NCBI GenBank assembly: GCA_021785115.1
Contig: JAJYGO010000334.1
Span: 1-11,134 of the forward strand
Reading direction: 5' to 3'
DNA from: Chloroflexota bacterium
Lineage (GTDB): Bacteria > Chloroflexota > Limnocylindria > Limnocylindrales > CSP1-4
DNA: 11,134 nt
Shown: piece by piece, positions 7,915 to 11,134 of the stretch
Numbering within the stretch: position 1 is the stretch's first letter
How the letters are laid out: each line of letters begins with the position of its first letter
The notes under the pieces: generated by a model
What the model was told of the DNA's origin: nothing
What the model saw: only the letters and a program-made list of their open reading frames with translations
Databases searched by the model: none
Translations under genes and position numbers: made by a program

Positions 7915-7971
7915 AGGCCACGGGAGGCCCCGCAGGCCACGGAGGGCCCTGGAGGCCACGGCCGGCCGCCG
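7915..7971. repeat. Three direct repeats at 19-bp spacing in the divergent control region
   Basis: The 9-mer AGGCCACGG begins at 7915, 7934 and 7953, giving two intervals of exactly 19 bp. Units 1 and 2 match at about 15 of 19 positions; unit 3 keeps the 9-mer and then diverges. Copies 1 and 3 are preceded by GG, extending their match to 11 bp. The array lies between the divergent gamma-glutamyltransferase and MetE-like genes, about 20 bp upstream of the TACAAT box of the latter. This position fits an operator array for a regulator; a simple tandem duplication in GC-rich DNA is the alternative. Confidence 0.65.
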
Positions 7972-7984
7972 CCGATCGTTCCCG

Positions 7985-8016
7985 TACAATCGCCGGGACG
8001 TCCATCGCCACGGGAG
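7985..8016 (+). promoter_or_regulatory. Putative -10 box and ribosome binding site of the MetE-like operon
   Basis: TACAAT at 7985-7990 is a near-consensus -10 box. No convincing -35 lies 16-18 nt upstream; that space is filled by the end of the 19-bp repeats, which would suit an activator-dependent promoter. A GGGAG ribosome site at 8012-8016 precedes the ATG at 8022 by 5 nt. The predicted leader is about 25 nt, too short to hold a cobalamin or SAM riboswitch, the common controls of methionine synthase genes. Confidence 0.42.
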
Positions 8017-8021
8017 TCCGC

Positions 8022-9161
8022 ATGTTCGCCACGCTCGTCGGAGCCTATCCACGCACCCCGCTGCCCGGCCAGCCCTTCCGCGTGCGCGCCGCACACGCCC
8101 GGCTCGAGCGCGGAGAGATCGACGAGCCCGCGTTCCGGGTGGCCCAGGACGAGCTCGTTCGCGAGGTGATGGCCGAGCAGATCGACGCGGGGCTCGAGCT
8201 CCTGACTGACGGGCAGGTCCGGTGGGACGACCAGCAGACGGCCGTGGCGCGCGGGCTGCGCGGGCTCGAGATCACGGGCCTCCTGCGGTACTTCGACACC
8301 AACACCTACTACCGCCAACCGCGCGCGCTGGAGGCGCCCCGCTGGGAATCGCCGATCACCGTCGACGACTGGCGGTTCGCGCGCGACACCGCCGCGACCC
8401 TGGCTCAGGAGCGGGGCATCGCGGCGCCGCCGGTCAAGCAGTGCCTGGTGGGGCCGTACACGCTGGCGCGCCTGTCCGATCCGGGCGAGATCGGCCGGGA
8501 GCGGCTGACGCTCGCGCTGGCGGAGGCGCTGAACCAGGAGCTGCTCGCGCTCCGGGCCGCCGGTGTACCCGTGATCCAGCTCGACGAGAACGCGCTGACC
8601 CTGGTCGGGCCGGACGATGCGGCCGAGCGGGCGCTGGCCGGCGAGGCGCTCCGGCGGGTCACACTCGGCCTCGAGGAGGCGCACCTCTGCCTGTCGATCA
8701 CGATGGGCGACGCGGTGGGTGCCGGCCCCGACCTGCTGTTCGGGCTGCCCTTCCGGAGCCACCTCTTTGACCTGATCGCGGGGCCCGACAACTGGGAGCT
8801 GATCGCCCGCGCGCCCCGGGAACGCGGGATCGTCTGCGGTGTCGCGAATGCCCGGAACACGCGCCCGGACGACGAGCCGGTGATGATCTGGGCCGCGCAC
8901 TACGCCGCGTCCACTGGCGGGCGGGGCCTGGACCGCGTCGCGCTGGCGCCCTCCACGAGCCTCGAGTACCTGCCGCGCGATCGTGCGAAGGCCAAGATCG
9001 AGGCGCTGGCGGAAGCCGCCAGGAAGGCCACCATCACAGATCCGGTGGAGCTCGCGAAGGTCATCGACCCGCGGGCCGTGGATGCGCGGAGCGCCGCGCT
9101 CGGGTCCTACGCGCCGCCGTCTCAGCGACCGGGGGCTGCCGCACGGGGAGGCCGGTCATGA
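8022..9161 (+). CDS. MetE C-terminal-like barrel protein lacking zinc ligands (predicted not to act as a zinc methyltransferase alone)
   Basis: Protein of 379 aa with the fold signature of the cobalamin-independent methionine synthase catalytic barrel: VGAYPR near the start (6-11), TDGQ (62-65), LVGPYTL (142-148) and VIQLDENAL (184-192). Compared with the next gene product, the zinc ligands are replaced: HxC becomes S225 and T227, the ligand Glu becomes I252, and the Cys of DPDCGLKTR becomes T312. The proton-donor His is R278, the Glu of DGE is Q65, and the Trp of GPYTIADW is L151. The acidic pair of the VDEPA motif is kept (D188, E189). H221-x-C223 is not the zinc motif; it aligns four residues earlier. 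Its stop overlaps the next start by ATGA, so the two proteins are probably made in fixed ratio. Possible roles: inactive partner, substrate- or folate-binding subunit like the N-terminal barrel of MetE, or an enzyme of different chemistry. ATG chosen for its GGGAG ribosome site. Confidence 0.85.
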   Translation: MFATLVGAYPRTPLPGQPFRVRAAHARLERGEIDEPAFRVAQDELVREVMAEQIDAGLELLTDGQVRWDDQQTAVARGLRGLEITGLLRYFDTNTYYRQPRALEAPRWESPITVDDWRFARDTAATLAQERGIAAPPVKQCLVGPYTLARLSDPGEIGRERLTLALAEALNQELLALRAAGVPVIQLDENALTLVGPDDAAERALAGEALRRVTLGLEEAHLCLSITMGDAVGAGPDLLFGLPFRSHLFDLIAGPDNWELIARAPRERGIVCGVANARNTRPDDEPVMIWAAHYAASTGGRGLDRVALAPSTSLEYLPRDRAKAKIEALAEAARKATITDPVELAKVIDPRAVDARSAALGSYAPPSQRPGAAARGGRS

Positions 9162-10198
9162 GCAACGGGCTGTGGACCACGTCGGTCGGATCGTTCCCCA
9201 AGCCGCCGGAGCTGGTCAGGGCGCGCGCCGAGCACGCGGCCGGGCGCCTGGCCGACGACGAGCTGCACGCGCTCGAGCGCCGCGCGACGGAGGACTGGAT
9301 CCGGTTCCAGGAGGAACTCGGGGTCGACATCCTGGTCGACGGCGAGATGTACCGCGGCGACATGGCCACGTACTTCGCCGAGGAGCTGGCCGGCTTCGAG
9401 ATCGGCGGCCTCGTGCGGAGCTACGGCAACCGCTACTACCACAAGCCCATCGCGGTGGGCAGGGTGCGGCGCACGCATCCCATCACCGTCGAGGCATGGG
9501 AGTACGCGCAGTCGCTCACGGCGCGGCCCGTCAAGGGGATGCTCACCGGCCCGTACACCATCGCGGATTGGAGCTTCGACGAGCACTACGGCTCGCGGCG
9601 CGAGTTCGTGCTGGACCTGGCGCGGGCGATCCACGAGGAGGCGATGGACCTGGCGGCCGCCGGGGCGCGCTTCATCCAGGTCGACGAGCCCGCGGCGTCA
9701 GCGCGCATGGAGGAGCTGCCCCTGGTGGCCGAGGCGATGGCGATCGTCACGGACGGGCTCGACGCGCACGCGATCACGCACATCTGCTACGGCGACTTCA
9801 TGCACGCCTACCCCACCATGCTCGACATCCCGGTCGACCAGGTGGACCTCGAGATGGCGAACTCCGGCTACCACCTGCTCGAACGCTTCCGGGATGTCCC
9901 CTTCACCAAGGCGATCGGGCTCGGCGTGGTCGACGTCCACAGCCACCGCATCGAGTCGGTCGAGGAGGCCGCCGAGGGGATCCGGCGCGCGCTGGAGGTC
10001 CTGCCTCCGGAGCGGATCTTCGTGGACCCCGACTGTGGGCTCAAGACCCGCACGGTAGAAGAGGCGAAGGAGAAGATGCGCGTGGTGGTGGAGGCCGCGC
10101 GACGGGTGCGTGCCGAGCGGGGGATCGGCGACGCGCTGCCGGAGCCCGGACCGACGCCTGGCCGCTCGCTGGGCGCGCCTCGGCCGGCGGGCGTCTGA
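9158..10198 (+). CDS. Core MetE-like (cobalamin-independent methionine synthase C-terminal domain) zinc methyltransferase
   Basis: Single-barrel protein (346 aa) of the MetE catalytic-domain family, in which a zinc-bound thiol, usually homocysteine, accepts a methyl group. Recognisable elements: TTSVGSFP (7-14), VDGEMYRGDM (60-69; E63 aligns with the homocysteine-binding Glu484 of E. coli MetE), LTGPYTIADWSF (129-140), FIQVDEPA (172-179), the zinc ligands H208 and C210 in THICYGDF, E232 in VDLEMANSG, C293 in DPDCGLKTR, and the proton-donor H261 in VDVHSHR. All catalytic residues are present. The N-terminal folate barrel of full MetE (about 750 aa) is absent, so the methyl donor is uncertain: a corrinoid protein, methylcobalamin or another donor are possible, as is a different thiol (the family includes epoxyalkane:coenzyme M transferase). 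The ATG overlaps the previous stop (ATGA), with a GGGGAG ribosome site 7 nt upstream. The last 20 residues are Pro/Gly-rich and probably disordered. Confidence 0.9.
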   Translation: MSNGLWTTSVGSFPKPPELVRARAEHAAGRLADDELHALERRATEDWIRFQEELGVDILVDGEMYRGDMATYFAEELAGFEIGGLVRSYGNRYYHKPIAVGRVRRTHPITVEAWEYAQSLTARPVKGMLTGPYTIADWSFDEHYGSRREFVLDLARAIHEEAMDLAAAGARFIQVDEPAASARMEELPLVAEAMAIVTDGLDAHAITHICYGDFMHAYPTMLDIPVDQVDLEMANSGYHLLERFRDVPFTKAIGLGVVDVHSHRIESVEEAAEGIRRALEVLPPERIFVDPDCGLKTRTVEEAKEKMRVVVEAARRVRAERGIGDALPEPGPTPGRSLGAPRPAGV

Positions 10199-10214
10199 CC
10201 GCCGGCGCGGGCGC

Positions 10215-10853
10215 ATGGAGCTGATCCAGCGCGCGACCGGTCCGCTCGGGACCAACGTATACCTGCTCGGCGACCTGTCCACCCGGGAGGCGCTGGCGAT
10301 CGACACCGCGATCCCGTCGGCGTCGTGGATCGGCGAGCGGCTGGCGGAGCGGGGGTGGACGCTGAAGCTCATCGTCAGCACGCACCGCCACTGGGACCAC
10401 GTCGGCGACAACGCGGCGGTGCAGGCGGCGACCGGCGCCCCGATCGCGTGCCACCCGCTCGACCGGCACGGGCTCGAGCATCCGGAGCCGCTCTTCGCGC
10501 CGTTCCCGATCCCGCCGTCGGTGCCGGCGATCGAGCTTGCCGAGGGCGGCCTGATCCGGCTCGGGTCGCTGCGGCTCGAGGTGCTGCACACGCCGGGCCA
10601 CACGGAGGGCTCGGTCTGCCTGATGGCCCCCGATGAAGGGCTCCTCTTCACGGGCGACACGCTCTTCGCCGGTGGCTGGGGTCGAACCGACCTGCCAGGG
10701 GGTTCGGCCGAAGCGATGGTCGCCTCGCTCGGCCGGCTCGCGCTGCTGGACGATCCGCTGAGGGCGCTGCCGGGACACGGGCCGGCGACGACGATCGGCC
10801 GGGAGCGGCCGCTGCTCGACCTTATCGTCCGGGAGGGACGGCTGCCGGCCTGA
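10215..10853 (+). CDS. Metallo-beta-lactamase-fold hydrolase, glyoxalase II-like
   Basis: Protein of 212 aa with the complete two-metal site of the metallo-beta-lactamase fold: THRHWDH (H57, H59, D61, H62), TPGHTEGS (H129), FTGDTLF (D148) and LPGHG (H188). The opening GPLGTNVYLLGD (9-20) and the GDTLFAGGWGRTDLPGG stretch (147-163) are those of the glyoxalase II/YcbL branch, which hydrolyses thioesters such as S-lactoylglutathione. The glutathione-binding C-terminal helical domain of classical GloB (about 250 aa) is missing, so the thiol carrier is not settled and other esters or thioesters are possible. It starts 16 nt after the stop of the MetE-like gene with no clear ribosome site or promoter, so it is probably the third gene of that operon. 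The in-frame region before 10215 is an overlap shadow of the previous gene. Confidence 0.88.
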   Translation: MELIQRATGPLGTNVYLLGDLSTREALAIDTAIPSASWIGERLAERGWTLKLIVSTHRHWDHVGDNAAVQAATGAPIACHPLDRHGLEHPEPLFAPFPIPPSVPAIELAEGGLIRLGSLRLEVLHTPGHTEGSVCLMAPDEGLLFTGDTLFAGGWGRTDLPGGSAEAMVASLGRLALLDDPLRALPGHGPATTIGRERPLLDLIVREGRLPA

Positions 10854-10856
10854 CGG

Positions 10857-10880
10857 GTGCCGAGCGTTCCCGGCACGTTT
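10857..10880 (+). terminator. Weak hairpin after the MBL-fold gene
   Basis: GTGCCG (10857-10862) can pair with CGGCAC (10871-10876) over an 8-nt loop, followed by only GTTT. It starts 3 nt after the stop of the hydrolase gene. The T-run is short, so it may be a poor intrinsic terminator; its last bases also overlap the -35 box of the next promoter. Confidence 0.35.
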
Positions 10881-10907
10881 GACGCCTTGCCGGAGCGCGC
10901 GTACGCT
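10879..10907 (+). promoter_or_regulatory. Sigma-70-type promoter for the gene at the right edge
   Basis: TTGACG (10879-10884) and TACGCT (10902-10907) are separated by exactly 17 nt, matching the TTGAC-N17-TANNNT pattern of housekeeping promoters in GC-rich bacteria. Transcription would start near 10914, leaving a leader of about 32 nt with GGAGG at 10937-10941 before the GTG at 10946. This is the best-formed promoter in the window. Confidence 0.5.
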
Positions 10908-10945
10908 CCCGGCCCTGATCTCCTGCCAGTCGTCCCGGAGGCCTT

Positions 10946-11134
10946 GTGGATCGTCTCCCGCAGGATCCAGGCCGGTGGTCCCCTGCGCTGGAGCCGCCGG
11001 CTTCGATCACCGTCCCCTCGCTGGTCGCGGCGCACGTGCTGGATGCCGAGCTTGCCGCGCTCCTCTGGATCACGGTCGAGGCAAACCTGCCGCTGATCGT
11101 GGCGGGGGTCGACCGGCCCGCGTTCGCCCGCGCC
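10946..11134 (+). CDS. Unrecognised protein, N-terminal 63 residues (3' end outside window)
   Basis: An open frame from GTG (10946) runs to the end of the window without a stop. GGAGG at 10937-10941 lies 4 nt upstream, and a good promoter precedes it. The visible part begins with a polar, Pro-rich segment (DRLPQDPGRWSPALEPPA), followed by VPSLVAAHVLDAELAALLW, which looks like a helix pair, and ends with LPLIVAGVDRPAFARA. A hydrophobic strand ending in VAG is often what precedes a nucleotide-binding loop in P-loop ATPases, for example secretion or pilus ATPases, but no Walker A sequence is visible before the edge. I do not assign a function. Confidence 0.55.
   Translation, partial: MDRLPQDPGRWSPALEPPASITVPSLVAAHVLDAELAALLWITVEANLPLIVAGVDRPAFARA

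Noticed and set aside
7915..7971. CRISPR array or replication-origin iterons
   Set aside because: Only three short, imperfect copies with 10-bp intervals between cores; no spacers, cas genes, DnaA boxes or AT-rich segment.
7997..8021. Cobalamin or SAM riboswitch before the MetE-like operon
   Set aside because: The predicted leader is about 25 nt, and the upstream 180 bp holds direct repeats rather than riboswitch core sequences.
8682..8690. HLC (H221-x-C223) in the upstream MetE-like protein as the zinc-binding HxC motif
   Set aside because: The gapless alignment to the downstream protein places this His at H204, four residues before the true ligand H208; S225 and T227 occupy the ligand positions.
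7842..8900. Extension of the GGT-family frame upstream to 8900
   Set aside because: The extra 353 codons are antisense to the MetE-like gene and have no family features; the family's N-terminal motifs begin just after the ATG at 7841, which also has a -10 box next to it.

Overview
The window is very GC-rich DNA (most third codon positions are G or C), packed with genes on both strands and with short intergenic gaps. It looks like a bacterial chromosome. Gene style (actinobacterial-type long Lhr helicase, GT-C glycosyltransferase, -10 boxes sitting directly on start codons) suggests Chloroflexota (Limnocylindria/Ellin6529-like) or Actinomycetota. That placement is inference; no rRNA, tRNA or phylogenetic marker is present. 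I see no mobile element, CRISPR array, phage gene or RNA gene.

Layout. (1) 1-3369, plus: the C-terminal three quarters of a long Lhr-type helicase, cut by the left edge. (2) 3440-4399, minus: an integral membrane GT87-type glycosyltransferase, convergent with lhr and divergent from the next gene. (3) 4489-5802, plus: a complete M20 metallopeptidase of the glutamate-carboxypeptidase type, apparently read from a leaderless promoter. (4) 5760-6038, minus: a small CxxC protein of unknown role whose end overlaps the peptidase tail-to-tail. (5) 6171-7841, minus: a cytosolic gamma-glutamyltransferase-family Ntn hydrolase. (6) 7842-8021: a 180-bp divergent control region with three direct repeats at exact 19-bp spacing. 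(7) 8022-10853, plus: an operon-like run of two MetE-like barrels joined by an ATGA overlap, then a glyoxalase-II-like metallo-beta-lactamase-fold hydrolase. (8) 10946-right edge, plus: the first 63 codons of an unrecognised gene behind a clear promoter.

The most notable point is the MetE-like pair. The downstream protein keeps all four zinc ligands (H208, C210, E232, C293), the proton-donor His (H261) and the homocysteine-binding acids. The upstream partner aligns with it over much of its length but has lost every zinc ligand, the proton donor and the Glu of the DGE motif. An inactive barrel translationally coupled to an active one resembles the two-barrel layout of full MetE split over two genes, though the methyl donor and true substrate cannot be read from sequence.

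The gamma-glutamyltransferase-family enzyme, the M20 glutamate-carboxypeptidase-like enzyme, the MetE-like pair and the glyoxalase-II-like hydrolase could all touch thiol or gamma-glutamyl metabolism. This functional link is a hypothesis from neighbourhood only.
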